Below, piece by piece: positions 1 through 10,069 of a DNA stretch of 64,000 bases. How positions within the stretch are numbered: the first letter of the stretch is position 1; every line of letters begins with the position of its first letter. The notes under the pieces are model-generated. The model was not told where the DNA came from. It searched no databases and worked only from the letters and a program-made list of their open reading frames with translations. A program made the position numbers and the translations under genes. The stretch is from the NCBI RefSeq assembly GCF_000153705.1, contig NZ_DS022272.1, forward strand, positions 937,839-1,001,838, written 5' to 3'. The DNA comes from Fulvimarina pelagi HTCC2506. GTDB lineage: Bacteria > Pseudomonadota > Alphaproteobacteria > Rhizobiales > Rhizobiaceae.

Positions 1-534
1 GCGCGATGACGATGAAGATCTCGCGCCAAGATCCGAACAACATGATCCCTGACCGATGTTCGGCGCCACTACGGGGATCGCCATGAATACCATCATGACG
101 AGCGACATGACGCTCGCCATCTTCCGGCCATCGAACGTGTCGCGCACAACGGAGATCGCGATGACGCGCGTTGCAGCCGCGCCGACGCCTTGCAAAGCAC
201 GTAGGCTGAGGAGGACCTCGAAAGTCGGCGTTGCAATCGCGACGAGCGACGCTGTGATGTAGAGTACGATCCCACCCAGCAAGATGGGCCGACGCCCAAA
301 ACGATCCGAGAGAGGTCCGAATATCAGCTGAGCGGCACCGAACCCCAAAAGATAAGCGGTGATGACGAGTTGTCGCTGATTTTCGTCAGGGACGCCGAGG
401 GCCGAGCCGATGTCCTGAAGGGCAGGGATAAAGATGTCGATCGCTGCGGAGTTGAGCGCCATCAAACAGGCGATGAGCACCACGAGTTCCCAATAGGGGA
501 GAGCTCGCGTATCGGCGTTCGACACGGCGGACAT
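1..534 (-). CDS. MFS drug-efflux transporter (DHA1/Bcr-CflA type), N-terminal part, apparent frameshift
   Basis: The minus frame starting at ATG 534 runs off the left edge and encodes the first four to five membrane helices of a major facilitator superfamily exporter. Visible signatures are the early segment with DIFIPAL, the loop motif GPLSDRFGRRP between helices 2 and 3, and RALQGVGAAATRV in helix 4. The family normally has about 400 residues, so more than half lies outside the window. Near 47-49 the reading frame shifts: after IGQ the current frame gives GSCCSDL, while the frame one base away gives IMLFGSWREIFIVIA, which is what this family has there. One base seems to be missing, so this is either a pseudogene or a sequence error. 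The substrate is unknown. Confidence 0.75.
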   Translation of the reverse strand, partial: MSAVSNADTRALPYWELVVLIACLMALNSAAIDIFIPALQDIGSALGVPDENQRQLVITAYLLGFGAAQLIFGPLSDRFGRRPILLGGIVLYITASLVAIATPTFEVLLSLRALQGVGAAATRVIAISVVRDTFDGRKMASVMSLVMMVFMAIPVVAPNIGQGSCCSDLGARSSSSSR

Positions 535-657
535 GATCGGGCTTTCGGATATTTTTTGACGCTAGATACTTGTGCAGCGCAAAAGGGTCTGCAAGGCCGA
601 AAGACAGTTCGTTTCACGAATGACGCCGATTCAGCCTGGGCTAGACCTAAACGATGA

Positions 658-679
658 GGGCCCGCCAGCCGGCGAGCCC
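658..679 (-). terminator. Probable terminator after grxD
   Basis: On the minus strand a 9-bp stem (GGGCTCGCC/GGCGGGCCC, one G-U pair) with a 4-base loop lies about 30 bases past the grxD stop. It is followed by TCATCGTTT, a weak T tract. It separates grxD from the downstream MFS gene. Confidence 0.5.
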
Positions 680-707
680 AGGGTATCTATTGTCGGCTTT
701 TATAGCT

Positions 708-1055
708 TTAGCCTGCAGCTGGCTGGGGCGCAGTGGTCGCGATGCCATTGTCTTCGAAGAACTGCTTGAGTTCGCCCGCCTGAAACATTTCGCGGACGAT
801 GTCGCAGCCGCCAACGAATTCGCCTTTCACGTAGAGCTGCGGAATCGTCGGCCAGTCGCTGTATGCCTTGATGCCTTGGCGCAGGTCGTCCGAGGTCAGG
901 ACGTTCACGCCTTTATACTCGACACCCATGTAGTCCATGATCTGAACAACCTGTCCTGAGAACCCGCACTGCGGAAAAGATGGCGTACCCTTCATGAAGA
1001 CGACGATGTCGTTCGATTTGACTTCGTTGTCGATCCACTCATTCATGCTGCTCAT
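708..1055 (-). CDS. grxD: Monothiol glutaredoxin, Grx4 family
   Basis: This 115-residue single-domain glutaredoxin has the monothiol CGFS active site (Cys30-Ser33), preceded by VVFMKGTP and followed by the glutathione-binding [16 protein letters not shown] segment. Grx4 proteins bind a [2Fe-2S] cluster bridged by glutathione and act in cluster delivery and iron sensing, usually with a BolA partner. The bolA gene is directly upstream on the same strand and purL is before that, a gene order common in Rhizobiales. AGGA lies 7 bases before ATG 1055. Length and motif are typical. Confidence 0.97.
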   Translation of the reverse strand: MSSMNEWIDNEVKSNDIVVFMKGTPSFPQCGFSGQVVQIMDYMGVEYKGVNVLTSDDLRQGIKAYSDWPTIPQLYVKGEFVGGCDIVREMFQAGELKQFFEDNGIATTAPQPAAG

Positions 1056-1153
1056 TTCATCGTCCTATCGTCTTCGGGTTCAAAGCCCGAGGTGGAAACT
1101 TGGTAGTCGGCAGACATGATGGAAGGTGGGTTCCACCCTGCCGGTCCGCTCGA

Positions 1154-1390
1154 CTAATCCTTCGGCGCACTGGTTTGCAATGCGAGGGCGTGAAGCTCGT
1201 CCCCAAGCTTGCCCTTGAGCGCCCGGTTGACGGCCTGATGCTGCTGAACACGCGTCTTGCCGCGAAAGCTTTCCGAGACGATTTCCGCCGCATAGTGGTC
1301 GCCATCTCCAGCGAGATCGCGAATGGTGACGGTCGCGTCTGGGATCGCCTCCTTGATCATGCGTTCGATGTCACCGGCGTTCATCGGCAT
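1154..1390 (-). CDS. bolA: BolA family protein
   Basis: This 78-residue protein has the BolA/IbaG fold pattern: an N-terminal helix (DIERMIKEAIPDA), the GDGDHYAAEIVSESFRGK strand region, and the helix containing QHQAVNRAL followed by ELHALALQT. BolA proteins form heterodimers with CGFS glutaredoxins that hold a [2Fe-2S] cluster, and the Grx4 gene lies 98 bases downstream. The purL stop is 85 bases upstream. The pair is probably cotranscribed with purL. The assignment to the family is firm. Whether it acts as a transcription regulator or as a cluster carrier cannot be told from sequence. Confidence 0.93.
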   Translation of the reverse strand: MPMNAGDIERMIKEAIPDATVTIRDLAGDGDHYAAEIVSESFRGKTRVQQHQAVNRALKGKLGDELHALALQTSAPKD

Positions 1391-1475
1391 CGGCGGTTTC
1401 CTCGCTCATTTCGTCTCGTTGGAGCAAAGGTAAGCCTCAAGCGCCCGCCCTTCAATCGCTCCACGGTGTGATCGC

Positions 1476-3698
1476 TCAGGCGGCGGCCGGTTCGAAGATC
1501 TCGCCGGACATGAAGTCCGGGAACCAGCTTTCGTGGGCGACCGTCATCTCGCCGACGTCAAGCTCTAGCCGATCCTCGATCTTCAGGCGCGTCCCGCCGG
1601 CAACGCCCAGGCGGCGGACCGGCAAGCCGGCGATCTCGGCTTCCTTCGCGATCCGCTCGACCTCTTTCGGCTTCACGGCGATAACGTACCGCGCCTGATC
1701 CTCGCCGAAGAGCAGCGCATGGCCGAAGCCCTGTCCTGCATCGATCCGCATGCCGCGCGATGACTGCATGCACATCTCGGCAAGCGCGATCGCGAGCCCG
1801 CCGTCAGAGATATCGTGGCAGGCCTTGGCGATTCCGCCAATGATGAGCTTGCGCACGAAGTCGCCATGGCGGCGCTCGGCATCAAAATCGACCGGCGGCG
1901 GGGCGCCTTCCTCCCGGCCTTCGATCTCGCGCAGATAGATCGAGGCACCAAGATGGCTGCCGTCGCCGCCGATGAGGAAGAGGACGTCGTCGTCCTCCAT
2001 CGCGCCGATGGCAGCCGTCTTCGTGCGGTCCTCGATCAGGCCGACGCCGCCGATCGTCGGGGTCGGCAGGATCGCCTGACCGAAGGTCTCGTTGTAGAGC
2101 GAGACATTGCCCGACACGATGGGGAAAGCCAGCGCCTCGCAGGCTGCGCCGATACCCTCGACGGCCTTGACGAAGACACCCATCAGCTCGGGCTTTTCCG
2201 GATTGCCGAAGTTGAGATTGTCCGTCGCGGCAAGCGGCGTCGCGCCGACCGCCGTAAGGTTGCGCCAGCATTCCGCGACCGCCTGCGCGCCGCCGCGATA
2301 GGGATCGGCTTCGCAATAGCGCGGAGTCACGTCGGAAGAGAAAGCGAGCGCCTTGGTCGGATGCTCGTCGACGCGCACGACGCCGGCATCACCGCCCGGT
2401 CGCTGCAGCGTGTTGCCCTGAATCAGCGTATCGTACTGCTCGTAGACCCAGCGGCGCGAGCAAAGATCCGACGAGCCGAGAAGCTTCAGCAGCACTGCCC
2501 CGTAATCGGCTGGCTCGGCGATATCGCCGGCCGAAATCTCCGCGCGCGGCTTCGGCTCCACCCACGGGCGGTCATATTCCGGTGCCTCGTCGCCCAGCTC
2601 CTTGATCGGGAGATCCGCCACTTCCTTGCCGTCGAACATGATGCGGAAGCGCTTGTCGTCCGTCGTCTTGCCGACGATGGCGAAATCGAGATCCCACTTC
2701 CTGAAGATCGCCTCGGCGACCTCTCGCTTCTCGGGCCGCAGCACCATGAGCATGCGCTCCTGGCTCTCCGAAAGCATCATCTCGTAGGGGCTCATCGAGG
2801 TTTCGCGCACCGGCACGGCGTTGAGGTCGAGCTCAATGCCAAGATCACCCTTCGCGCCCATCTCCACCGCCGAGCAGGTCAGCCCAGCCGCGCCCATATC
2901 CTGGATCGCGATGACGGCACCGGTCTGCATGAGTTCGAGGCAGGCTTCGAGCAGGCATTTCTCGGTGAACGGGTCGCCCACCTGAACAGTGGGACGCTTC
3001 TCCTCGATCGTTTCGTCAAACTCGGCCGAGGCCATGGTCGCGCCGCCGACGCCGTCTCGTCCGGTCTTCGCGCCAAGATAGACGACCGGAAGCCCGATGC
3101 CCTCCGCCTTGGAATAGAAGATCGCGTCCGTCTTCGCGAGGCCCGCCGCGAAGGCGTTGACGAGGCAGTTGCCGTTGTAGCGGGCGTGAAAATTCACCTC
3201 CCCGCCGACGGTCGGGACGCCGAAGGAATTGCCGTAGCCGCCGACACCTGCGACGACGCCGGCCACGAGATGGCGCGTCTTCGGATGGTTCGGTTCGCCG
3301 AAGCGGAGCGCATTCATCGCCGCGATCGGCCGCGCGCCCATGGTGAAGACATCGCGGAGAATGCCGCCGACACCGGTCGCCGCACCCTGATAGGGTTCAA
3401 TGAAGGAGGGGTGATTGTGGCTTTCCATCTTGAAGACCACGCAGAGCCCGTCGCCGATATCGACCACGCCGGCATTTTCGCCCGGCCCTTGGATCACCCG
3501 CTCGCCCTTCGTCGGCAGCGTACGCAGCCATTTCTTTGAAGACTTGTAGGAACAGTGCTCGTTCCACATGGCCGAGAAGATCCCGAGCTCGGTGATCGTC
3601 GGATCGCGGCCGATGAGCCCGCGGGCGCGCTCGTATTCGTCGGGTTTCAGGCCGTGAGCTGCGACGAGTTCAGGCGTGATGGAGATGTCGGTGTCCAT
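1476..3698 (-). CDS. purL: Phosphoribosylformylglycinamidine synthase subunit PurL
   Basis: This 740-residue small-type PurL is the ATP-dependent synthetase subunit that converts FGAR to FGAM in purine synthesis and needs PurQ and PurS as partners (not in this window). Visible features are [13 protein letters not shown] with the family His48, the [14 protein letters not shown] segment, [11 protein letters not shown], and the C-terminal AIR-synthase half with [13 protein letters not shown]. The frame stays open 22 codons further upstream, but [17 protein letters not shown] matches the usual N terminus, so I place the start at 3698. The gene leads the purL-bolA-grxD block. Confidence 0.97.
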   Translation of the reverse strand: MDTDISITPELVAAHGLKPDEYERARGLIGRDPTITELGIFSAMWNEHCSYKSSKKWLRTLPTKGERVIQGPGENAGVVDIGDGLCVVFKMESHNHPSFIEPYQGAATGVGGILRDVFTMGARPIAAMNALRFGEPNHPKTRHLVAGVVAGVGGYGNSFGVPTVGGEVNFHARYNGNCLVNAFAAGLAKTDAIFYSKAEGIGLPVVYLGAKTGRDGVGGATMASAEFDETIEEKRPTVQVGDPFTEKCLLEACLELMQTGAVIAIQDMGAAGLTCSAVEMGAKGDLGIELDLNAVPVRETSMSPYEMMLSESQERMLMVLRPEKREVAEAIFRKWDLDFAIVGKTTDDKRFRIMFDGKEVADLPIKELGDEAPEYDRPWVEPKPRAEISAGDIAEPADYGAVLLKLLGSSDLCSRRWVYEQYDTLIQGNTLQRPGGDAGVVRVDEHPTKALAFSSDVTPRYCEADPYRGGAQAVAECWRNLTAVGATPLAATDNLNFGNPEKPELMGVFVKAVEGIGAACEALAFPIVSGNVSLYNETFGQAILPTPTIGGVGLIEDRTKTAAIGAMEDDDVLFLIGGDGSHLGASIYLREIEGREEGAPPPVDFDAERRHGDFVRKLIIGGIAKACHDISDGGLAIALAEMCMQSSRGMRIDAGQGFGHALLFGEDQARYVIAVKPKEVERIAKEAEIAGLPVRRLGVAGGTRLKIEDRLELDVGEMTVAHESWFPDFMSGEIFEPAAA

Positions 3699-3821
3699 GG
3701 CGTCTTTCGTGGCGAAGGCATCGGAGTTCCTGCCCGCGCTGTTACAGCATCGTGCGTCGCACACAAAGTGCCGATCAGGCGTTCGGCAGCGTTCTCATGA
3801 ACCTTTCTACCCGTTCCGCCG

Positions 3822-4238
3822 TCAGCCGCCGGAACCCGGCGCGCCGGGCGGCGGAACGAGACCGATCGTCTTGAGAACCAGCGCCATGATCAACATCGCT
3901 CCAAACCAGTGCGCGCAGTGAAGCGCTATCCGACCGGCCGGAACACCGCGATATCCGAGCGTGACGACGAGGGCGGGCACGACGAAGCCGATCCAGATCA
4001 CGACCGCGCTGCCGAGCGCCATCGTCCATTCACCAGCTTCGGGTGGGGCGAGAATGAGCGCGCCGGCGAGGATCGAGCAGAGCCAGAATTCGGCGAGAAA
4101 CACGGTCGCGATGAAGCCGATGGAGCGGCGTCCTGCGACGCCGGAGGAGGGCACCGCCTTCGAAACGGCGGCACCGAAGAAGAGGCTTGCTATGGTTGCC
4201 GCTAGGATCGGAACGATGTTTAAGACGATGTAAATCAA
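3822..4238 (-). CDS. Small membrane protein of unknown function (DUF1761-like)
   Basis: The encoded protein has about 138 residues and four hydrophobic segments (starting IYIVLNIVPILAATIASLFFG, then IGFIATVFLAEFWLCSI, MALGSAVVIWIGFVVPALVV, and WFGAMLIMALVLK). The pattern and length resemble DUF1761 proteins, but this is from memory of the family. The frame is open to an ATG at 4397, but that N-terminal extension is polar and overlaps the recJ promoter side. TTG at 4238, with AAGGA 10 bases upstream, fits better. It lies between purL (minus) and recJ (plus, divergent). The function is not known. Confidence 0.6.
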   Translation of the reverse strand: MIYIVLNIVPILAATIASLFFGAAVSKAVPSSGVAGRRSIGFIATVFLAEFWLCSILAGALILAPPEAGEWTMALGSAVVIWIGFVVPALVVTLGYRGVPAGRIALHCAHWFGAMLIMALVLKTIGLVPPPGAPGSGG

Positions 4239-4413
4239 TGCAATTCCGTCCTTCCATCGCTCTGACACGCAAAGGCTATTGCTCGACCCGTGTGATTCAA
4301 GGCTGTGCGGCAACCTGCTGTTTATCTGCGCTCCAACTCGATCGTGTTCACGCGGACGATTGCGCCGGGAAACGACCCTCCCGCTCGGCGTTTGCATCGT
4401 CTATGACGGCGCC

Positions 4414-6198
4414 ATGGCGAGGACAGGACAAGCATTCCTAGGGGTCGAACGATCGCTGAGTGGGCGCAGATGGCGCGCGGCGCTGGACGCGCGTGGCGAG
4501 GGGTTGGCGCTCGCCATGAGCCAGAAGCAGGGGATTGACGAGATCGTCGCCCGCGTGCTCGCCGCGCGGGGCGTGCCGGGGGAGGAGGCCCATCGTTTCC
4601 TCGCGCCGCGGCTGCGCGATCTGATGCCCGACCCGTCCGTTCTGACCGATATGGACGCTGCGGCGGACCGTATCGCGAGCGCCATACAGAAGCGCGAGCG
4701 CGTCGCGATCTTCGGCGATTACGATGTCGACGGCGCCTCCTCGTCCGCGCTCATGTGGCGGTATCTCGATCATTTCGGCATCGGCGCGCGCATCTACATC
4801 CCGGACCGCGTGACCGAAGGGTACGGGCCGAGCGTTGTCGCCATGCGCGAGCTCGCTTCCGAGGCGAGCCTCATCATCACCGTCGACTGCGGCACGGCAA
4901 GCTTCGATCCGATCGAGGCCGCGAAGGCCGCTGGCGCGGATGTTGTCGTCCTCGACCATCATCAGACCGGGCCGGACATCCCCTCGGCAACCGCTCTCGT
5001 CAATCCGAACCGCCAGGACGACGTCGCCGGCCTTGGTCATCTCTGCGCGGCCGGCGTCGTCTTCATGACGCTCGTCGCAATCAACCGTGCTCTGAGAAAG
5101 CGCGGATATTCTGACCTTCCCGACATCCTCTGCTGGCTCGACATCGTCGCACTCGCCACCGTCTGCGACGTCGTTCCACTCACCGGGCTCAACCGCGCCT
5201 TCGTCGTCCAGGGCCTGAAGGTGATGCGGACGATGAAGAATGTCGGGCTCGCCGCGCTAACGCGCATCGCGCGGCTCTCCGGCCCGATCGAGCCGCATCA
5301 TCTTGGTTTCCTGCTCGGCCCCCGGATCAATGCCGGCGGGCGGATCGGCGATGCGGCGCTCGGCAGCCGTCTCCTCTGCCTCACCGATGGGGCCGAGGCC
5401 GAAGCGCTCGCTGCACGCCTCGACGGCCTCAATCAGGAACGCCAGGCCATGGAGCAGGTCATGCTCCGCGATGCCGAAGAGGCTATCCTGCGCGAGATCG
5501 GCACAGGCGAGGGGCCGCCAGTCCTCGTCACTTCGTCGGGCGAATGGCACCTGGGCATCGTCGGCCTCATCGCCGCGCGCCTGAAGGAGCGCTTCCGCCG
5601 CCCGGCCTTCGCCATCGCCTTCGATGGGAGTGGCAAGGGAAGCGGCTCGGGCCGCTCGATTGCCGGCGTCGATCTCGGCCGGCTCGTTCGCGACGCGGTC
5701 TCCCACGAGGTCATCGAGAAGGGCGGCGGGCACGCCATGGCGGCGGGCATCACCATCCGCCGCGAGCGCCTGTCCGACTTCCGCGCCTTCATCGAAGAAC
5801 GTGCGCTCGATGCCGTCGCGAGAACGCGGGCGAACGAGAGCCTCGACATCGACGGTGCGATCAGCGCATCCGGCCTCTTGCCCGATCTCTACCGCGCCAT
5901 CGAGGCCGCCGGTCCGTTCGGACAGGGCCATGAGACGCCGGTCTTCGCGCTCGGGAATCTGCGCGTCCTTAACGCGGACATCGTCGGACACGCCCATGTA
6001 CGCGCCACAGTCGGCGGGCCGTCTGGCGGGAGGGCAGATGTCATCGCTTTCAAGCAGGCCGAGACGCCGATCGGCGAGCGTCTGCTCAAGCGCTCCGACC
6101 GGCCGGTCCATATTGCCGGCTCCCTGTCGCTCGACCGGTTTCGCGGCCAGGAACAGGTGCGCCTGCGCGTCATCGACGTCGCCGATGCGCCGGATTGA
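4414..6198 (+). CDS. recJ: Single-stranded-DNA-specific exonuclease RecJ
   Basis: RecJ is a 5'-3' ssDNA exonuclease used in recombination and mismatch repair. The 594-residue product has the DHH phosphoesterase core: GDYDVDG (101-107), VDCG (157-160) and DHH (181-183). It also has the DHHA1 part (KGGGHAMAAGITI) and a C-terminal OB-like domain ending REQVRLRVID-like. The frame is open upstream to 4279, but the MARTGQAFLG start at 4414 agrees with the family N terminus. The stop lies only 3 bases from the convergent ABC ATPase gene, with no terminator between them. Confidence 0.96.
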   Translation: MARTGQAFLGVERSLSGRRWRAALDARGEGLALAMSQKQGIDEIVARVLAARGVPGEEAHRFLAPRLRDLMPDPSVLTDMDAAADRIASAIQKRERVAIFGDYDVDGASSSALMWRYLDHFGIGARIYIPDRVTEGYGPSVVAMRELASEASLIITVDCGTASFDPIEAAKAAGADVVVLDHHQTGPDIPSATALVNPNRQDDVAGLGHLCAAGVVFMTLVAINRALRKRGYSDLPDILCWLDIVALATVCDVVPLTGLNRAFVVQGLKVMRTMKNVGLAALTRIARLSGPIEPHHLGFLLGPRINAGGRIGDAALGSRLLCLTDGAEAEALAARLDGLNQERQAMEQVMLRDAEEAILREIGTGEGPPVLVTSSGEWHLGIVGLIAARLKERFRRPAFAIAFDGSGKGSGSGRSIAGVDLGRLVRDAVSHEVIEKGGGHAMAAGITIRRERLSDFRAFIEERALDAVARTRANESLDIDGAISASGLLPDLYRAIEAAGPFGQGHETPVFALGNLRVLNADIVGHAHVRATVGGPSGGRADVIAFKQAETPIGERLLKRSDRPVHIAGSLSLDRFRGQEQVRLRVIDVADAPD

Positions 6199-6201
6199 GC
6201 G

Positions 6202-7164
6202 CTATGACAATGGATGGTAGCAGGCGGTCCGCCGCTTCGAACCCGCGACTTTCGTCTCCAATGCTGGATCGACCTCTCTGCAATCCCCCTCCGCTCTCGG
6301 GCATCGCTCCGCAAAGGCGCAGCCCTTGGGCGGATCGTAGGGATCGGGCAGTTCGCCGGCGTCCCCGCCAGCCTTGACGCGCTTCTGACCCGGCACCGGG
6401 GCGGAGCGCAGGAGCAGGTCCGTATAGGGATGGAGGGGGTGCTCGAAAGCGCTGCGATCGGGCGCTTCCTCGACGATCCGCCCGAAATACATCACCGCCA
6501 GCCGTGTCGCGACGCTTTCCACCACCGCCAGATCGTGGCTGATGAAGATGTAGGTCAGATCGCGCTCGCGTTTCAGCCGACCGAGAAGATTCAGCACCTG
6601 CGCCTGCACCGAAACATCGAGCGCTGAGACGGGTTCGTCGAGCACGATGATTTCCGGATCGGCCGCGAGCGCCCGCGCGATCCCGATCCGTTGGGCCTGA
6701 CCACCTGAAAACTCGTGCGGGTAGCGCTCGAGAAAGCCCGGATCGAGATTGACGGCCTCGCAGAGCTCTTCGAGCTTCGCCTTTCGCTCTGGCGAACCGA
6801 GCGCCCGCAAGTGCTTCATCGGCGCTTCAAGGATCGTCCGAATGCGATGGCGCGGATTGAGGGACGAGACCGGGTCCTGGAAGACGTATTGCACGGTTTT
6901 TGCGAGCGTCTGTGCGCCGCCTTCGGTCAAGTCCTTGCCGTTCAGGCGAATCGCGCCTTCGCTGGGCGTATCGAGCCCCACCAGCATCCGGGCGAGCGTC
7001 GATTTCCCGCAGCCCGATTCGCCGACGATGCCGAGCGTGTCGCCTCGCTCTATCGAAAAATCGACGCCGCGCACGGCGGTCAGTTCGGGCTTCTTTTGCC
7101 CGAAGATCGAGCGCCCGCCGCCGAACCGGCGCGTCAGGTTCGTCACGTCCAGAAGCGGGCTCAT
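6202..7164 (-). CDS. Peptide/nickel-type ABC transporter ATP-binding protein (DppF-like)
   Basis: This 320-residue ATPase has Walker A GESGCGKS (48-55), the signature SGGQAQRIGIARAL (153-166), Walker B IIVLDEP (172-178), and the cysteine-rich C-terminal oligopeptide-transporter extension (GCAFAERCPRAEGDC). It powers uptake across the inner membrane with the second ATPase, which is fused to a permease just upstream. The start codon overlaps the stop of that fusion gene (ATGA at 7161-7164), so the two are translationally coupled. It is the last gene of the SBP-permease-fusion-ATPase operon. The substrate is probably a peptide but this is not proven. Confidence 0.93.
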   Translation of the reverse strand: MSPLLDVTNLTRRFGGGRSIFGQKKPELTAVRGVDFSIERGDTLGIVGESGCGKSTLARMLVGLDTPSEGAIRLNGKDLTEGGAQTLAKTVQYVFQDPVSSLNPRHRIRTILEAPMKHLRALGSPERKAKLEELCEAVNLDPGFLERYPHEFSGGQAQRIGIARALAADPEIIVLDEPVSALDVSVQAQVLNLLGRLKRERDLTYIFISHDLAVVESVATRLAVMYFGRIVEEAPDRSAFEHPLHPYTDLLLRSAPVPGQKRVKAGGDAGELPDPYDPPKGCAFAERCPRAEGDCREVDPALETKVAGSKRRTACYHPLS

Positions 7165-9107
7165 GCGCCCGTCTCCAGCGCTTCGCCGGGTGCGAGCGGA
7201 TGGATGCAGCGCGCTTCGATGCGGCCGCGTTTCACCTCCATCGGAATCGTGCCCCGCCTACAGTCGGCCTCGGCGCGCGGGCATCGCGGTGCGAAGGCGC
7301 AGCCCTTGGGAAGTTTGTCGACGGCGGGTGGGCGGCCACGGATCGCGGAAAGCCGCCGGTCCGGCTCGCCCATCACCGGCACGCAGTCGACCAGCATGCG
7401 GGTATAAGGATGCGCCGGATTTGCCATCACTTCACCGGTCGGGCCCGTCTCCACGATCCGGCCCGCATACATCACAGCCACCCGGTCGGCGATTTCCGAG
7501 ACGACGCCGAAGTCGTGAGTAATGAAGAGCACCGCCGTCCCACGCTCTTTCCGCAGGTCGTCGAGCAGCTTTAATACCTGCGCCTGAACCGTCACGTCGA
7601 GCGCGGTCGTCGGCTCGTCGGCGATGATCAGCTTCGGATCGTTGGCGAGGGCCATGGCGATGGAGACACGCTGGCGAAGCCCGCCGGAGAGTTTGTGCGG
7701 ATAGGCATCCATCCGCGCCTCGGCATTCGGAATGCGGACCTGCCTCATCAGCGTCAGCGCTCTTTCACGGGCCTCCGCTCGGTCGACATCCTGATGCGCG
7801 CGGATCGCCTCAATCAGCTGCTCGCCGGCCGTGAACAGCGGATGCAGGGTCGCCAGCGGGTCCTGAAAAACATAGGCGATGTCGCCGCCGCGCAGGTTGC
7901 GAAGCCGCTTGTCGGAGACGTCAAGCAGGTCTTCTCCCAAAAAACCGATCCGGCCGCCAGCGATGAGGCCGGGCGGGGAGGGGACGAGCCCGGTGAGGCT
8001 CATGGCGGTGACGGATTTGCCGGAGCCCGACTCGCCGAGAAGCCCGAGGCATTCGCCGGGCGCGATCGCGAGATCGACGCCGCCGACAGCCTTGTGGATG
8101 CTTCGGCCGATGCGGAATTCGGTCCGGAGGTCCTTAACATCGAGAACTTGGTCGTCTCTGGCGCTGCTTTGTCCTGCAACTCGATCCTCGGCGATGTCCG
8201 TCCGCGCGGAAGGCCTTGCCAGCGCACCCGATCTCAGACGCGGGTCGAGCACGTCGCGAATGCCGTCGCCGAGAAGATTGATCGACAGGACGATGAAAAA
8301 GATCATCAAACCCGGCACAAGCGACACGAAGGGCGTGGTGAAGAGCACCTTCCGGCCCTCGCCCAGCATCGAGCCGAGATCGGCCTGCGGCGGCTGCGCG
8401 CCGAGCCCGAGGAAGGAGAGGCCGGCCGTTTCGAGGATCATCCAGCCGATCGTGGTCGATAGCGTGATGACGATGGTGGGCAGCACGTTCGGCAGAACTT
8501 CGGTGCCGATGATCGCGAGACTCGATTTGCCGGAAAGCCGTGCCGCATCGATGAATTCCCGGCGCGCAAGGCCGACCGTCAGCCCGCGAATGTTTCGGGC
8601 GAAGAACGGCACGTTGACGATGGCGATGGCGTAAAGCGCGTTGATGAGCCCAGGCCCCAGAATGGCGACGATAGCGAGCGCCAGCAGGATATACGGAAAC
8701 GCCATCATCAGATCGATGAAGCGCATAAGCGCCTGATCCGTGCGCCCGCCCGCATAACCTGCGACGAGCCCGATCGTCGAGCCTGCGAACGCCGCGATCA
8801 GCGAGGCCGAGAAGCCGACGGCGAGCGAGACTCGCGTGCCCCAGATGAGCCGCGAAAGCATGTCGCGGCCGAGCGCGTCCGTACCGAGAATGTGGCCGTC
8901 CGCAAATGGCGGGGTCAGACGGCTTGCGGGATCCGTCGCGTTCGGATCGGCGAGCGGAAGGATCGGCGCAAGGAGGGCGGTGAGCACCACCAGCACCAGA
9001 ACACTAAGCCCGAAAGTCGCGAGCCTGTTGTTGAAGAGGAGAGTGATCGAGGAGGGCCGGCCACTCCCCGCCTTCGCTTCGCGCCCTTCGGCCGCCACGG
9101 CGCTCAT
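7161..9107 (-). CDS. Fused ABC permease (DppC-like) and ATP-binding protein (DppD-like)
   Basis: This 648-residue protein joins two normally separate subunits. Residues 1-293 are a BPD inner-membrane permease with an N-terminal [16 protein letters not shown] domain and an EAA loop ([16 protein letters not shown], 185-200). A polar linker spans about 294-318. Residues 319-648 are an ATPase with Walker A GESGSGKS (358-365), [27 protein letters not shown] and the cysteine-rich tail [15 protein letters not shown]. Such fusions are known in alphaproteobacterial peptide importers. It overlaps by four bases with the permease gene upstream and the ATPase gene downstream. There is no internal stop or shift, so it appears to be a real fusion. 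Confidence 0.93.
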   Translation of the reverse strand: MSAVAAEGREAKAGSGRPSSITLLFNNRLATFGLSVLVLVVLTALLAPILPLADPNATDPASRLTPPFADGHILGTDALGRDMLSRLIWGTRVSLAVGFSASLIAAFAGSTIGLVAGYAGGRTDQALMRFIDLMMAFPYILLALAIVAILGPGLINALYAIAIVNVPFFARNIRGLTVGLARREFIDAARLSGKSSLAIIGTEVLPNVLPTIVITLSTTIGWMILETAGLSFLGLGAQPPQADLGSMLGEGRKVLFTTPFVSLVPGLMIFFIVLSINLLGDGIRDVLDPRLRSGALARPSARTDIAEDRVAGQSSARDDQVLDVKDLRTEFRIGRSIHKAVGGVDLAIAPGECLGLLGESGSGKSVTAMSLTGLVPSPPGLIAGGRIGFLGEDLLDVSDKRLRNLRGGDIAYVFQDPLATLHPLFTAGEQLIEAIRAHQDVDRAEARERALTLMRQVRIPNAEARMDAYPHKLSGGLRQRVSIAMALANDPKLIIADEPTTALDVTVQAQVLKLLDDLRKERGTAVLFITHDFGVVSEIADRVAVMYAGRIVETGPTGEVMANPAHPYTRMLVDCVPVMGEPDRRLSAIRGRPPAVDKLPKGCAFAPRCPRAEADCRRGTIPMEVKRGRIEARCIHPLAPGEALETGA

Positions 9108-10048
9108 TTCAACCTCGGATCAAGCGCGACCTGAAGGATGTCGGCGAGGAGATTGAAGAGCACGTAGGAAGCAGCGACCACTAGAACCCCGCCCTGGACC
9201 AGCAGGATATCGCGCTGCGAGATCGCGTTCACCAGCATCGCGCCGATGCCAGGCCACTGGAACACGGTCTCGATATAGACCGCCCCGCCGAGCACGAAGC
9301 CGGCCTGGATGCCGATCACCGGGATCACCGAGACGAGCGCGGCCTTAAAGGCGTGGACATAGATCACCCGGCGCTCGGACAGGCCCTTGGCACGCGCCGT
9401 GCGGATATAGTCCTGCCGAAGGACTTCGAGCATCGCCGTTCGCGTCAGCCGCGCTATGACGCCAGTCGCGACGACCGCGAGCGTCACGGCGGGCAGGACG
9501 AGATGGTGGAGCACGTCCAGCGGCCCGCCGCCGCCATAGACCGCTTCCATGCCGCTCGCCGGAAACAGCCGGATTTTCACCGCGAAGTACAGGATGAGGA
9601 TGAGGCCCAGCCAAAACGACGGGACTGAAATGCCGATCAGGACTAGAAGCGTGATCGCCTTGTCGGCGAGCCCGAACTGACGAACCGCCGAGACGATGCC
9701 GGCGAGAAGTCCGAAGAGCGAGGCGAGAACGAGCGACGCCCCGGCCAATATCAGCGTCGCCTGGAAACGCTCTAGCACCTCGTCGATCACCGGTCGGTTC
9801 AGTGCATAGGAGCGGCCGAAATCGCCTTGCAGCACGCCGGACAGCCAAGCGAGATATTGCTGCGGCAGCGACTTATCGAGGCCGAGGTCCTCGTTCAGTT
9901 CCTGAACGTTCTCCGGCGTCGCATAGGAGCCGAGGATCGCCGTCGCCGGATCGCCCGGGATCAGCGCGATCATCAGGAAGACGATGATCGACAGGCCAAA
10001 CAGGACGGGGATCGCCGCAACGAGCCGCTTAGCGATGATCGCGGTCAT
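9104..10048 (-). CDS. Peptide/nickel-type ABC transporter permease (DppB-like)
   Basis: This 314-residue inner-membrane permease has the DppB/OppB pattern: the N-terminal helix AAIPVLFGLSIIVFLMIAL, IPGDPATAILG, then the membrane domain with the EAA loop (YIRTARAKGLSERRVIYVHAFKAAL) and a C-terminal QVALDPRLK tail. It forms the second half of the membrane pore with the permease part of the downstream fusion gene, with which it overlaps by four bases. A repeat-bearing gap of about 200 bases separates it from the binding-protein gene upstream. Confidence 0.94.
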   Translation of the reverse strand: MTAIIAKRLVAAIPVLFGLSIIVFLMIALIPGDPATAILGSYATPENVQELNEDLGLDKSLPQQYLAWLSGVLQGDFGRSYALNRPVIDEVLERFQATLILAGASLVLASLFGLLAGIVSAVRQFGLADKAITLLVLIGISVPSFWLGLILILYFAVKIRLFPASGMEAVYGGGGPLDVLHHLVLPAVTLAVVATGVIARLTRTAMLEVLRQDYIRTARAKGLSERRVIYVHAFKAALVSVIPVIGIQAGFVLGGAVYIETVFQWPGIGAMLVNAISQRDILLVQGGVLVVAASYVLFNLLADILQVALDPRLK

Positions 10049-10069
10049 GCCGCCGCCGGTCCGCTCGCG

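Noticed and set aside
1056-1153. Two small hairpins (GGGTGGAACCCACC and TCGGG/CCCGA) in the bolA-grxD gap
   Set aside because: Too short and with no T tract or known riboswitch pattern; listed only as seen.
1815-3539. 574-codon open frame on the plus strand opposite purL
   Set aside because: It is the antisense shadow of purL in GC-rich DNA: His/Arg/Asp-rich, no motifs and no ribosome site.
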